Positions 10,830 through 24,529 are shown, counted from the first letter of the stretch. The stretch is DNA of 64,000 bases from Epiperipatus broadwayi (GCA_028023455.1 JAQFVV010000112.1:3754001-3818000); one strand, 5' to 3'. Notes: generated from the letters alone by a model not told the origin. A program made the numbers and translations.

Positions 10830-12700
10830 GTCACCTCAAACTAAATTTAACCTAACTCATCTATCAAGAGTTCTTTTAATGTATTATTTAACTTTATCTT
10901 TTTTTTAAATATGTAATTTGCTCTTAAATAATTTTTATAAATTTAATCCTATTTCATATGCTCTAACGTTCTTTAATTTTGGTGTGGTCTTTTATTTATA
11001 GTTATTCATTACTTGATTTTATATGTCTATTTTGTTTATTAATATGCCAATCGCACGCAATTTGATGAGTTGAATTTTCTAAAATCCTTTCTTCTTTTTA
11101 AGTAAGTCTTCATTAATTAAGTTTATTATGATTCCCTTAAAATATAATGTATTGTTAATTAATACACTCGCCAGATTGTTTTACGAGCCAACATTTTGTT
11201 TATGCTTTAATATAATATATATATTTGTTTAACTCTGGATTTTCTACCCAGGGTGAATCCAGAACTCAAGCTAATTAATGCTTTGAAACCTTATTTATTT
11301 CATAAATGTTATTCAATTCTGAAAAGGTGACCGATTAGTTTTTTTTTTTTCATAAATGCTAGTTTTATTTTTTTACATACTCTTAAAATATCAAATACAG
11401 TATCTATATATTCCAGTTATTGTAAAATCAAAGAAGGTGGGATTGAATTATTTTAAATAGTAAAAAAGGGAAGAGGTAAATCTTAATGTTTCTTTTGCTA
11501 AATAAAATCTTCAAGTATATTTTTGTAAATGAAATCTAAATATTTATATATATTATAACTGCATGGCACATTATTTGTCTAAATTATAGTACTCAACCGA
11601 GGGTCATTTATTTTAAAGCAGTAAATTATATTCCATGTTGTTAAGTGACTTTCATCCGTACCGCGTTACTGATATTTGGCCTATCTTCGTATATATATAT
11701 TACGTGCTTCTAGTCTTCTAATCTGGGGGTTGCAACAAGTTTGAACCCATAAATTTCTTCTCATATCTCATTCCATAGATAGTTGAGCTATCCATAACAT
11801 TTATTTTGTATAAAAATGCCTCTGGCGGTGATCCCGTAAATGTGGAACACGCTATGCATATTCACTTCTTCGTATCAAAGACCTGCACGTCGATGATGAC
11901 CATGGCATGCCTATCTACATTGTTTTTTCATCAAGAAGCATGACTTTTCCTGTTATTTTTAGGCTATTATGTCAGCACCGCAAACTTCTTTGTAGTATTA
12001 TTTATTTTGATTATGACCTAATTTTAGTGCTGTAATAATATTGAAATTGTGCTCTGCTCAATATATATATAAATGCCGAATATTACTAACTTTATTAATT
12101 TATAATGTAATTTAAATCTTATACAGCCCCACCATGGTAATGTATTACTGTATTTAAGAGTATATGCCTTGGGGAAAATAAAGCATTCGTCTTACTATTG
12201 TTAAAATAATTTTTCATTAAACATTTTGTCATAGATTCAAATATAATCTTTCAAATGTATTTTGTTTATTTTCACGACCTCAATGGCATGAAAATAATTT
12301 ATATCAGATGTATAATGAATTTCAGAACACTCCTAAAAATATATATGTTAGTCACCATGTTTCTGAACCGTAAATCAAAGCGTTAATAGCAGTATTATGT
12401 AATTCTTTCTAACATTCGATTGGCATCTTAATATTCGACGCACCAAAGATGTGTGTTTATTTATAATATATATTATTTAGCTAATAAAGAGCATATGAGA
12501 AATATAGCATGAATGACAATATATAATTATCTATCATTTGGTAGACCGCTTGCTCATTCATGCATATACTAATGTATATAATTAAGTCATAATGTATAAT
12601 AATTTGTCATCATATTAAACTAATTTTTATTATCTAACTTATTTGAGTAGTTCAAATTTCTCTTTTCTCCACTTCCAAATGTACAGCCATGCTAGTTGGC
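10830..12700. other. Unassigned AT-rich DNA
   Basis: Several TA runs (for example about 11686-11700). A slightly GC-richer patch lies near 11820-11920, but no gene could be supported on either strand. Confidence 0.5.
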
Positions 12701-12905
12701 TGTATTAAAATTAATTCTCATGTGCCATCACTATTATGTTATTCATTAGGTGTTTGATCTGGGGTTTAGAGAGTGGGTTCGAATTCAGGCTGATCTCTGA
12801 CCTAAATCTCAGGCTTGACTGGGTTTGAAGTACATTTTGTGAGTTCCAGCTCTTTTTAGATGGATAAACATATTTTGACTGGTATACTATGCATCATCAT
12901 CATAA
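12686..12905 (+). mobile_element. Possible degenerate tRNA-type SINE
   Basis: GTGGGTTCGAATTCA (about 12774-12788) fits a pol III box B, and the segment ends in a CATCATCATCATA run at about 12891-12903 that could be a tail. A convincing box A and flanking duplications are missing. Confidence 0.3.
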
Positions 12906-13535
12906 ATTTCTTGGAAAAAATTTTGTTTTTTTATAGACATATTTTTTCACCGTGACTGTGGGATTAATCTGAATCATAATTTTATTACCTAACTGAAAAA
13001 TCTGGCTAGAGGTCTTCTGGTTATTTATTCTTAGATCTCCTGTTTAATTAATCTATGTCTTGATTTGGTCATGATCTACAAAACTGTATATATCATATGA
13101 CCAACATAAACACCTTCTCAATAAATAATTATTCAGTACTTAATATAATCCTTTATCTAATGACATATCTGACTGTTACTATACAAAAACAAAACAAGGA
13201 TGATAATCTTTATTATAACATAATGAATTCAAACAGCATTTAGAATAAATAGAAAACAAACAAAATTATCATTTCAGATACCCTAAATATAATCCTTACT
13301 TAAGATAGATTAAAATAAAGCAATTAAATCAAATGCCATGGTTTCAAAATGACCATATATGCTTAAGATATATTTCCACTTATAATCAAATGAAAATAAT
13401 GATAAATCATTCAACAAACAAATTCTAATATACATAATAAATCAAACATTGCTTATAATAATATAAACTTATATTAAAATTTAACAATGTTCATATTTAA
13501 ATAAAATAATCCATGAATGATTGAAATAACAGTTT
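12906..13535. other. Unassigned AT-rich DNA
   Basis: No feature recognised between the possible SINE and the LTR element. Confidence 0.6.
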
Positions 13536-13540
13536 AATAT

Positions 13541-14912
13541 TGTAACGTTTATTTATATACGTTGCAAATATATTGACATTTGGTAAAAGCTAAAAAAAAA
13601 TAAAAGTAAATTTAGATTTTTTTTTTGACTAATTTTTTTTAAAAAAAAAAAAACGTACAATGAAAGTTAAATTATTCTTTCGTTTTATTTTTTATTTTAA
13701 TGTAATTAGAAATAAAAGTAGAATTGGAGAGAACAAAAGAATTCCAAAAGCAAGTAAAAAGATAAGCTAAAAGAAAAATATTTTAGCTAATTAAACATAG
13801 CCAAAAAACTTGATAAGAAAAGAGAATTTTATAACTTAAATTTTATAAAGAATCTACAAGATTATGAACCAAAAAATGCCATGATAATAGCATGGACAGA
13901 AGTCTGAAAACTGGGCCTCTAGTATAAAAGGCAGAGGTCAGTTTGAAGAACAACTTGTTTGTTGGTTTCTCTAGTTGGTCTTGGATAACAATAATATATC
14001 CAAGATCACTCTATGCTGAAGTAATTCGGCATGTCGGAGTGAACTGGAGCTTCTGAAGACATCGTGCCTGAAGATGTATACCAGAAAAGCTTTCATGACT
14101 GACTAGGAGAATGGACCACAAGATCAAATAATAATCAAAGGCTGTGAGCTCATTTTAGCCCCGAAAAATTATGCATAGTTATCTACAACCATCGTGAATT
14201 TACTAAAACTTACTGGTAAGACTTATTCCTGATTGTGATAAAATTAAGCATTTGCAAACAAGTCTTAAAATAATCCCGATAGAGACTTTCATTTTTTCTG
14301 TACAAGAGACTTTTGCTTATACCAGAACTTTTTAATTAATTATTTTATTTTTATTGATTGAATCATATTTGAATTAATATGAGTTCTCTCTAATTTACTT
14401 GATTAGGAATTCTCATTTTAACTTAAACAGATTTTTAATCTGTTATAATAAAAAAAATATTTCTAATATCAATTTTCATATGTGCGTTATTAATAATAGT
14501 TATTATTTTTTTATTAATTTATTATTAGTTTAATAAGATTTAAAATGTAATTTACCTTTGCCAATATGTTTAAATAAGCCCAGGAATAATAATCTTAAAA
14601 AAAATAATTCTCATTACGGTATGATGCAATACCGATTAAGTTAAAAGTATTTTTCTTTTTTTATTCATGAGACGTTATTTGACTATTTCAGTGGACTCTT
14701 TAGAATAAAAGGTCCTGGTGCCCATATTAAATAAATTAAAAGCTGATTTCATCAATAGCATAATTCTCAACTGTTAATAGGCCGAGTTTATCAGGAAATA
14801 TAGCTGTGTTTTTAGAATAGAAATACAACTTTCTTTTTTTTTGACATAGCTTGATCAACTTGTGCGCAGTTTATATTAGCATGTAGAGGCCTAGAAAAAC
14901 GGAAAATGTTAT
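13541..14912 (+). repeat. 5' long terminal repeat
   Basis: 1372 bp, aligned end to end with 15632-17002 at about 95% identity judged from the best-read 250 bp, with most differences being transitions. That divergence marks an old but not ancient insertion. It contains TATAAAA and downstream AATAAA-type sites. Confidence 0.92.
13923..13929 (+). promoter_or_regulatory. Candidate TATA box of the 5' LTR
   Basis: TATAAAA within a GC-richer block (CCTCTAG before, GGCAGAGGTCAG after). The block is conserved in the other LTR at 16010-16016, as expected for an LTR core promoter. Start site not determined. Confidence 0.6.
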
Positions 14913-14914
14913 AA

Positions 14915-14932
14915 TGGCGCCCAACGTGGGGC
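14915..14932 (+). promoter_or_regulatory. Primer-binding site complementary to tRNA-Lys(CUU)
   Basis: TGGCGCCCAACGTGGGGC lies 2 bp after the 5' LTR. It is complementary to the 3' end of animal tRNA-Lys(CUU), including the terminal CCA, and would prime minus-strand synthesis. An 18-base match at the expected place is strong support for the element call. Confidence 0.9.
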
Positions 14933-15631
14933 TTTGATTTAACTACCACAACCTGAGATAAGTTGTAATGATAAAGAATGTTACAACGTTGACCCAAAAA
15001 AAACTCACAGCTGGAAAATAAATAGTAGTTTTAAAAAAAATTTATAAAAACTAACTAACTAATTAAACCCTGATTATTAAAATATAAAAACATATTTTTT
15101 TAATATGACTTCTAGAAAGAAAAAAATGTATGTATATTTTTTTTGATATGTCTAAAATAAAACACGATCATGGCTGATATAGACATAAGTCACAAGTATT
15201 TGACTGGGTAGGTGGTTACTGAAGAGGGGAAAAACATAGCCCCGAGTCCTAGTATGCAGTATATTAACATAAGACTACCTTTATATGCCCATCAGACTAT
15301 TTCTGCAGGGATCCCAATAAAGGGGAAAGCGGATCAAGTTGCACGAGCCTGTAAGACTCAAAACGATGAGCAACACTCGTTAGTGCTTATAACTTGGGCT
15401 TATTGTTACTATTACACTTAAGCGGAAAGGACACAGATGAATGTGAAATATTTTCCATTCCCACCGTGTTAGACCTAAAAGTGGGCATTAAAGCCAAACG
15501 TCGCTTGTGAATGAATCTACGGAATATACCAGCATGCTACTACAAAAAAAACATGAATATGAATTTAAAAACTTAAGAATAAAATTAGTGTAAACCCCTA
15601 TTTTATTCTCATCTCCTAGCACTGGTGGTAT
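14933..15631 (+). other. Internal region of the LTR element, no recognisable protein
   Basis: A 69-codon open frame (15212-15421) resembles no gag, pol or env motif and may be chance or captured sequence. The end before the 3' LTR (CTAGCACTGGTGGTAT) is not purine-rich, so the plus-strand primer site is either atypical or deleted. Confidence 0.6.
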
Positions 15632-17002
15632 TGTAATGTTTATTTATATACGTTGCAAATATATTGACATTTGAAAAAAGCTAAAAAAAAATAAAAAAAA
15701 AATTAGATTTTTTTTTTACTAATTTTTTTAAAAAAAAAAAACGTACAATGAAAGTTAAATTATTCTTTCATTTTATTTTTTTTAATGTAATTAGAAATAA
15801 AAGTAGAATTGGAGAGAACAAAAGAATTCCAAAAGCAAGTAAAAAAATAAGCTAAAAGAAAAATATTTTAGCTAATTAAACATGGCCGAAAAACTTGATA
15901 AGAAAAGAGAACTTTATAACATAAATTTTATAAAGAATCTACAAGATTAAGAACCAAAAAAATGCCATGATAATAGCATGTGCAGAAGTCTGAAAACTGG
16001 GGCCTCTAGTATAAAAGGCAGAGGTCAGTTTGAAGAACGTCTTATTCGTTGGTTTCTCTGGTTGGTCTTGGATAACAATAATATATCCAAGATCACTCTA
16101 CACTGAAGTAATTTGGCATGTTGGAGCGAACCGGAGCTTCTGAAGACATCGTGCCTGAAGATGTATACCAGAAAAGCTTTCGTGACCGACTAGGAGAATG
16201 GACCGCAAGATCAACTAATAATTAAAGGCCATGAGCTCATTTTAACCCCGAAAAACTATGCATAGTTATCTACAACCATCATGAATTTACTAAAACTTAC
16301 TGGTAAAACTACTTATTCCTGATTGTGACAAAATTAAGCGTTTGCAAACAAGTCTTAAAATAATCCTGATAGAGACTTTCATTTTTTCTGTACAAGAGTC
16401 TTTTGCTTATACCAGAACTTTTTAATTAATTATTTTATTTTATTGATTGTGTCATATTTGAATTAATATGTGTTCTCTCTAATTTACTTGATTAGGAATT
16501 CTCATTTTAACTTAAACAGATTTTTAATCTGTTATAATAATAAAAATATTTCTAATATCAATTTTCATTTGTGCGTTATTAATAATAATTATTATTTTTT
16601 TTATTAATTTATTATTAGTTTAATAAGATTTAAAACATAATTTACCTTTGCCAATATGTTTGAATAAGCCCAGGAATAATAATCTTAAAAAAAATAATTC
16701 TCGTTACGGTATGATGCAATACCGATTAAGTTAAAAGTATTTTTCTTTTTTTATTCGTGAGATATTATTTGACTATTTCAGTGGACCCTTTAGAATAAAA
16801 GGTCCTGGCACCCATATTAAATAAATTAAAAGCTGATTTTGTTAATAGCATAATTCTCAACTATTAATAGGCCAAGTTGATCAGGAAATATAGCTGTGTT
16901 TTTAGAATAGAAATACAACTTTCTTCTTTTTTGACATAGCTTGATCAACTTGCGCGCAGTCTATATTAGCATGTAGAGGCCTAGAAAAATGGAAAGTGTT
17001 AT
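15632..17002 (+). repeat. 3' long terminal repeat
   Basis: 1371 bp, starting TGTAATG and ending GTTAT, a direct repeat of 13541-14912. TATAAAA is at 16010-16016. Confidence 0.92.
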
Positions 17003-17007
17003 AATAT

Positions 17008-19060
17008 ATCCCATAAGTTTACAATATTCACAATATCTAAAATATATGATCCAATAATTAGTTTTAAATCCTAGTTTAATAAAATAATAAATAATACTAA
17101 CTCAGCCATGCTATACTCATATTAATTTACTATTACTAATCACCCTATTTATAATAAGATTTCATTTAATAATAATGTAATATCAATAAACCTATAAGAT
17201 AATCTTGAATCTATGATATTCAATCATACCAGTATACAAAAAACAGTCAATTTCTATTAGATATTTACTTAAGTACAATTAACTAATTATATTAATACAT
17301 TTTAAGTTTCCTGTAACTAAATTATTAAAACTGCATATTATAATCAAAACATATAAAAGAATTGTTTACATTTATTTTAATCAAGTATGAATATTAAAAT
17401 GTAATAGTTAATTGAATTTATGATCTACTTCAGCTACATTTTAAATATAATTAAAGCAACTCATTCTGACTCATAATGAAACAAAATATACTACTATCAG
17501 CCTTAAAATTGAATAAGATTAAGATCTTATTGACCAACCATAAACTCAATACAGTACTTATACAATCAATAATAATTTGGATAAAACCTGCAAGTATTTG
17601 ATTGTGATTATCATTTAAAGTTTATATCCAGTCAGATAATAACCATATAATTCAATACAAAAACAATAATATAATCATACTCACCCATCCTGGGATTTGA
17701 TTTTTGGATTAGGTAATATAGTTATTTTAAATAAATTTTATGATGTCAGTTTATCTTGTCTCACTTGAATGCTATTGATCAATGAATCTGTTTGCACAAT
17801 TGGATAATAATCAGACAAGTTTATTTGATTTAAGTTAAATTAAAAATTATTAAGAAATGAATATCAATTATAGAATATATATAATGAATAAATCGTAAAC
17901 AATCAATATGTACCCTTATGATCTAATTGCATATACAATAAATCATCAATTAACATTAATTTAATATTTAAATGTGTGGTTGCCTATCAGTCTCCAATTA
18001 TTTAATACCAAACATGAAACATGTCTCTATAACACAAATATGTTGTGAAATGTTGATGCATATCAAGATAAAGGTGATTTTAATATATACATTTTCTTCT
18101 ATACTTTATATAAAAAATTATTTATATAATTAATTAAAAAAATTATATATATACAAAGATGAATCTAGTTATTTATTAATAAAAATTTAAGAAAACAAAA
18201 TAAAGAAAATATTTATTGTGATAAAATCCGAACATCCAATATAAGTGATATACCTGAAGTTAATTTAAAATTAATTAATAAAAAAAATATGAATAATTTT
18301 AAATATTAAAAAAATAATTATTATGCTACAAGATGTAAGTTTAAACTTAGAAAATACAGCTCTTTAATTTTGGTATGTGAATAGATTACTAATTAACTTA
18401 AAATTATATATTATTCACCAATAAATATCTTACATTTTTAAATGAAGAAAAACAAATATATATATTAATAGTAATGACAAATATAAACAAATGACCTAAA
18501 AAAGTTTTTAAATACTGCATTTCCAAAACGGCATCACAGTTTTAATGCCTATTTCAAACTACAAACCAATAGTATGTTCTTATTTCAAAGAAGATATCAT
18601 ATATTCATGAAAACTTTTAAATTCTAAGTACATTTTATCGATTCTGATGTTTTATATTATATATCCAAATTATTCTTTCAAATAATAATAATTATTTGTT
18701 TTATATGATGTTACACACATAATCACTATTTTATATTCATGATGTTATAAAGAGATATTCTTTCATAAATAAATATTATTTCAAAATATTATGAATAAAT
18801 AGATGCTAGCTTTATGTAGAATGATGTGTTGGGAAATTAAATTGATTCATATCTTAGAAAAAATCAATCTATCTAATAAAATTACACAGGCAGGTAGATA
18901 TGATTCTTGTACACCTTTTGGCATTTGTATTCCATTTTTAAAATATAGGTAACATCCATTTCAAATGATAAAAAATATTTTGATGGTTTATAACAGAATG
19001 GAACAATTTCGAAGATTTTTTTTTCATAATAAATTGTTGTTTTCCCATAAACTTTTCTCA
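17008..19060. other. Unassigned AT-rich DNA
   Basis: No gene recognised. The piece 17877-17935 resembles 447-502, upstream of the first long repeat copy, so 17936-19060 may be an insertion inside the second copy of that family. Confidence 0.5.
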
Positions 19061-19808
19061 ATGCTGCTTCTTACCTCTCCATTTTGTTCAGTTAACTATA
19101 TACTTAAAGTAAATGAAAAAAAAATCATATAAAGAAATTTATACATGCTTTTGTTTAAAGCCAAAATGAGATAGAATGAGTTCAAACTATTCAGTTCTGT
19201 TTAGAAGATTTTTTTCAGGACTTCAGTGTAACTATAGCAATTATCTATATTTATTCTTTAAGCAATTTTCAGTAGCATCTCTTTAATAAAAAATTGTATT
19301 ATGCAACAAATAAAATAAAGATTTTAAAATTATTACCTACAATAAAAATTTACATTTCACAATACAGTATTTTTCATTTTAACAAAAATTAAACAATTTA
19401 CATCACATTTTCAATATATTATATTCAAAATATATTTTTATGCAGATTTCCTTAGTGTAATATTATACAAATAAAAAAAACAAAGCCTTTGAAATATTAA
19501 ACATTTGTTTATATTGTTTATAATTTACTATTGTGAATGCAGTAACAAAAAGAAATATATAATGACAAAGAAAAATAATTTTATCTAATTTCATTTTCCC
19601 TTTTAAATTGAATAAACTCAATTTACAGTCTTACAATATAATTAATAATAAACAATTTTAGATCAATATTATCATTGTCATAGCAACACAGTTCAACATT
19701 TCATAAGCTAACATATTCACCATCCAAAAATCAAATAAGAAAGAGAGAAAAAAATATGACTGATAACTTACCACATACTTAAATTCATCTCAAATTTTAG
19801 TATGTACA
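19061..19808 (+). repeat. Long dispersed repeat, copy 2 (partner at 520-1259)
   Basis: Collinear match to 520-1259 with many substitutions and small indels. No reading frame in either copy. Confidence 0.7.
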
Positions 19809-22800
19809 ATATTTATATACTTTCAGTTTGAAAATATATCAAATTTAACATATTTTCAATAATAATTAATATTATGGCTAAATTATACAATTATCTAAAA
19901 AAAAACCAAATAAATTTAAAATTTGTTCTGCATTTAATTTATATTGAGAATTAAAAAAAAACAATTTGCCTCTGAGTCTTCAATTAACTTTCCTTTTTGT
20001 TATACATAGGCTGTATTAATATATATATATATAGTAATGGAACAGGTTTTTATCTGATATGATAATAGGTTAGCTAGGTCTTCCCAGTGAGTAAGAGGGT
20101 CTGTCCATAATCCCTATGACTACATACCTATATACACTTTAACTTCATTCCTGAGAGATTAGAGGTTAATAATCACATAAATATTAAGCTATATACCTAC
20201 ACTACCTAATTTTTATCATCTTTCATTTTTGTTATTCCCAGGTTTCAAACTCATGAAGAATCTGCTTAGTCATCTAGTTCAGGGTATATCAACATCACTT
20301 AAAATGTGGGTATGCACTGATATATCTAGATGTATAAATATAGGTGTGGATACATGAAAATAGGTAAAAATTTGTAAAAATATATGTAAGTATGTGAGAA
20401 GATATGACTAATTGAAAATCGAATATAGAAAAATACAACAAGAGTTTTTAGTTTAAACACTTATATATATTTAACAAATATATTTACAATACGTAACATT
20501 TTAATAACAAAATTTATAACAAAATATGAAACATTAAATTCAACATCTATGGTTACTCTTTGATTATAGTTTATTTCAATTATTAGTCCAAACCCTTATC
20601 CCCTACAAAGAATAACCATTTGATGTCCACATTAACATAAATGATTGTTTAAATCATTCTTGATTGCTACGCCATTATATTGGATTTATAATTTGTTTTA
20701 TTTTCATTAACTTGATAGATTAAATTCATATCAGTCATATTAATGATACTGAAAACCTTTAATTAACATATTAGTATAAACAAACAATATATATATATAA
20801 AACAGTGTAAATATATATATATATGTTGGAAATAAATATGTATTAGGTAAAATCTTATCTTTCCCTTGATGATGACCAGATTCGTAAACAAGCAAGTTCT
20901 CATTTAAACCTGAATTTTATTTTACTTTCAATAATGGTAATAATATGTATCCATTATGTTATGTGTTAACACTTATTCCCCTCCCCCCCTTTTTGTATTC
21001 ATATTAACGAAAAGACATGAACATAAACATTGATATAAAGTATATAAATAAATAAAATTCATGATGACAACCTAAATGTAGTTTTAAAGTTCATAAGGAA
21101 AAAGACCTAGTGAATCACATTAATAATCCTTAGTAATCCGTTTCGGCTATAGATGGTAAAATGTGTTTTAGAACATCCATTAGGTCACTTGTACTTTCTA
21201 TCCTTGGAACTTCTGTTTTGGAATGTAGAGTTGTTCGATGCTATTATTAATGGTAAACTTGATGTTTCATAGCACAGATGTTAAATACTAGTTCTATTTC
21301 ATCCCAGTTTTCACAATTATAGTTTCATGAGCGACAACTTTCTTTTCCCAATGTGATTTTGCAATTAGCAATGCATCTCCTTAATCAAAGTTAGTTCGAT
21401 ATATGATTTAAAATTACAAACATTTTGAAATTTAAATAATTCAAATTTAATTTGGAAGATTTCACTTTCGAATTCCTCAGTTGAGTAGTTTTAACTCTAT
21501 ATGTTTTTTATTTCTTTCTTGAATATTCAAATAGCTGTTTTTATTAATATTTCACCTTAATGGCGAATGGCATTGTTATTCGAATTGCAAGATCAAATTC
21601 TCTGCTTAATTCAGTCAATGAGAAAATTTCATCTGAATTCGGAGAAGACACTCGTTTTTTTTTCCTGTTATTAAACGCGGATGCTCTATTAAAGGTAATT
21701 TTAGACGACTTTGATATTAAGTTCGTCATTTTGATTTAGGTTCATTGTTTATATCATTATTAGTGATTATTATACGTAAGTAATATGTTAATAACAATAA
21801 AAATTTTATTTGTTGTTTTTTTAAAATAATTTCATTTCTTGCTTGTGTTTACTCTATCCAATCATATTTCTCTCCTATTATTATAGTGTATCGGATTTAC
21901 ATCACAATTAATGAAATAACTTTAATAAAGGGTATTTGTGGTGTGTGTGTTTTATATTTTAATTCAAATATGTGTTTATTGTATGATTGAGTTAGGGTTT
22001 AAATGTATGCTAACTAATGATTTGTCAATTACAATGTTTCATTTTTATTAATATAGTGTTTATTGGATAATGTTATTATATGGGATCTTGGATTCAAGTT
22101 AGGCCAAAAAAGGTGTGCAAACGATAATGGAGGAATGTAAGGGCCATCCCTTACTATATATATAAGTACATATAAAAAATAAATGTATTCATAATGTAAA
22201 AATAAGCTATCACATTAAATTGAATTTTACTTTTCTTCTTGCCTAGCATAACACGAGTAGTCTCCATTACTATGTTAAGAAAGCAGATGAGTTTAAATCA
22301 TTGGATATTGCCCGATTAGACCTGATATTTATCTACAAAAACCAAAACTAAAATATAAAGTCATCATTTTTATAAATAAGTAAACTGAATGATTATTGTT
22401 AATGTAACATTAGTTAGAGTGTGCTGGAGTAAACAGAACAAAATAGGCAATACTAATCTGCTTAATGCCTGGAACTGGCAATGACAAGATTGAAAAATAA
22501 GAAAACATTTATATACTCTTTATAGATCTAGAATTTAAATAGATCTTGAAAATGTTTACAATAACTATGACCCTGTTAAATCTAATCCAGATGCTCACAG
22601 ACTATGTGTTTAGCTAGTAAATACCAGCTCATATGATGTGTTAGATACTATAATACCCATTACATACAGTATTATAGAAGTTTTTAGAACAATATTAATG
22701 TAATACACTTTATTTCTAAAATATAAAGGCTAGTTTACAAATCCATATTGTAATTGCTAGTAGCACCTATTTAAAGTTTAAACCAGACTTGAATGACTTG

Positions 22801-23030
22801 TGGACCTTGAGACTGCATATGGCTTTTTATAACTTTCAGGATGTCATTCTTAGTGATAAAAATAATTTAAAGGTCTTTCTATATTCTATAAATTAAAAAC
22901 AATTAATTCTTACTGAATTAATTTAATAAATATAATTATTATTTGTATGATTGCATATTAAAGTAGTAGCAATTTTCTCCATACAAGTGGATTCTAGAAG
23001 GTTTGTGTATACAAATTTCTATTTAGCACT
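19809..23030. other. Unassigned AT-rich DNA
   Basis: Short TA runs (about 20022-20034, 20789-20799, 20812-20824) and homopolymers. No supported gene; short open frames such as 21544-21729 match nothing recognisable. Confidence 0.55.
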
Positions 23031-23165
23031 GTTCATTCAATATCTCCAGACTAGTTTCTATCTCGTGGCTTTCATCAGTCAAAAGACCTAGATCTGAGAT
23101 CACTGTATCTACATCTTTGGATCTAATGCAATCCTCCAGCAGCCATCTAGGATCTTATATGGATA
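23031..23165 (+). repeat. Dispersed repeat sharing a core with 60575-60675
   Basis: ACTAGTTTCTA followed by TGGCTTTCATCA occurs here and at 60591-60620, with weaker similarity continuing for about 80 bp (TATCTACATCTTTGGATCT against TATCTATACTTTTCCATCT). Family unknown. Confidence 0.5.
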
Positions 23166-23595
23166 GTAGATTAGACAATAATAAGTGCAAATATTAAATT
23201 ATCCAAGAATTCTTGCAGTTTCATTTGAATTGTCTTACATTTAAATTCACAATGCAAAAATAGAATCTACTCATCATAATAATTTTACAGCAAGACACCA
23301 AGTAATAAATATGTAATGATAAACTTCTACAGCCCTGACAAGTATGTAATACTCAGAATGATGAACCTATGAGTGTTGACTATATTTAATGCACTTTAAT
23401 ATCAAAGTCATTTAAACCATAAATGAAAAATATATCTATTTTAACCTATTTATTCAAAAGCTTATAGGGATAATGGATTACATTACAAATGGCTAATCTA
23501 TGGTGCATGTAGCAACTGTAACACACTTTAAGATTAAAATTGGAACATTAAAGTTAAGTAGAGTAATAATATATTCAAAAAGTATTTTATTAGTA

Positions 23596-23598
<3 letters not shown>

Positions 23599-23636
<38 letters not shown>

Positions 23637-23640
23637 TATG

Positions 23641-23679
<39 letters not shown>
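23599..23679. repeat. (TA)n microsatellite, two blocks
   Basis: Uninterrupted AT runs 23599-23632 and 23641-23679 separated by TAGATATG. The isoleucine/tyrosine-rich open frames across it are artefacts of the repeat. Confidence 0.95.
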
Positions 23680-23680
<1 letters not shown>

Positions 23681-23681
<1 letters not shown>

Positions 23682-24160
23682 CATATGAATAACTCTAACA
23701 AGCTTTCATCATTAAATGCTGCAAGAAAAAGCATTTAAAAATCTTTATCTAGAATAATCCCAATCCTCAGACCAGTTTGAGCTTTTGGCTCACCTCAGTG
23801 AGATGCTAGGACATTTAGACACTAGATCTAAAATACCAACTCAAACCAGCACTTATCTAATAAGTAGAAAATCTGAAATTTTCAGACACGTAAATGTCTT
23901 TAAATTCAGCTATCTAACTTAAACAGCTAGATGGGTCTGAAAACATTTCAGCCTCACCATATATTAGTAGCCTCGGCAATATAATATCACCAAAGCCCCA
24001 GGATCAAAATTAAAATAATCAAAAAAGCAAGTCACATATTGTGTGACTTGTTTTAAGCTTGTATTACAGATATATATAGGGAGCATATTAATAGATCTAA
24101 GACGCTTTCATCAATAAGTGCTGCAAGAGAAAGCATTTAAAAATCTCTGTTTAGAATAAT
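23681..24160 (+). repeat. Local direct repeat, two copies about 400 bp apart
   Basis: 23681-23760 and 24081-24155 share GCTTTCATCA, GTGCTGCAAGA / ATGCTGCAAGA and AAAGCATTTAAAAATCT. Each copy follows a TA-rich tract. Confidence 0.65.
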
Positions 24161-24529
24161 ATCTAACTCAGACTGTTTTCAAGCTGTGTGTGTATATATA
24201 TAACAAAATACAAATTCATCGAGTCAAACTAAAAAAAAAAGTGTTCCAGTTCATTCTGTAATTGCAATCATTTGTATAATTTTGAAATGACTAATCCAGA
24301 GTGAATCTGTAATTTTTTTCAACTTTTTTTTAAATTATTTGTTGTTTGTAAACTTTGCTGTTTCATTCTTTAAAAAAATTATTTTCATCATGAAATTGAT
24401 AAAAAAAAAAAAAAAAAGTGAGCTGACAATTGACTGATTCAAATTTGAAAATTTTTCTGCTGATTTCATTTATAAACATTAAGCCCAAACATTTAAAGCC
24501 TAGTGAATGCAAAATGGACTCAGATATCT

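Larger units (their letters stand above)
13541..17002 (+). mobile_element. Non-autonomous LTR retrotransposon (no gag-pol)
   Basis: Two direct LTRs (13541-14912 and 15632-17002) flank only 719 bp of internal DNA. The 5-bp repeat AATAT lies outside each end (13536-13540 and 17003-17007), consistent with integrase-made target duplication, though AT-rich context weakens this. The LTRs begin TGTAA and end GTTAT, giving short inverted ends rather than the usual CA. A tRNA primer site follows the 5' LTR. The interior has no gag, protease, reverse transcriptase or integrase signature, and no clear polypurine tract precedes the 3' LTR. It is therefore a deletion derivative or LARD/TRIM-like element moved by a relative. 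Confidence 0.9.

Noticed and set aside
14812-14997. 61-codon minus-strand frame across the LTR end
   Set aside because: It overlaps the LTR end and primer-binding site in antisense; chance.
23493-23734. Overlapping open frames rich in Ile-Tyr repeats on both strands
   Set aside because: They are translations of (TA)n and have no independent coding signal.
24029-24051. Short perfect hairpin CAAGTCACA...TGTGACTTG as a terminator or regulatory site
   Set aside because: Small inverted repeats are common in 64 kb of AT-rich DNA and nothing around it supports a function.
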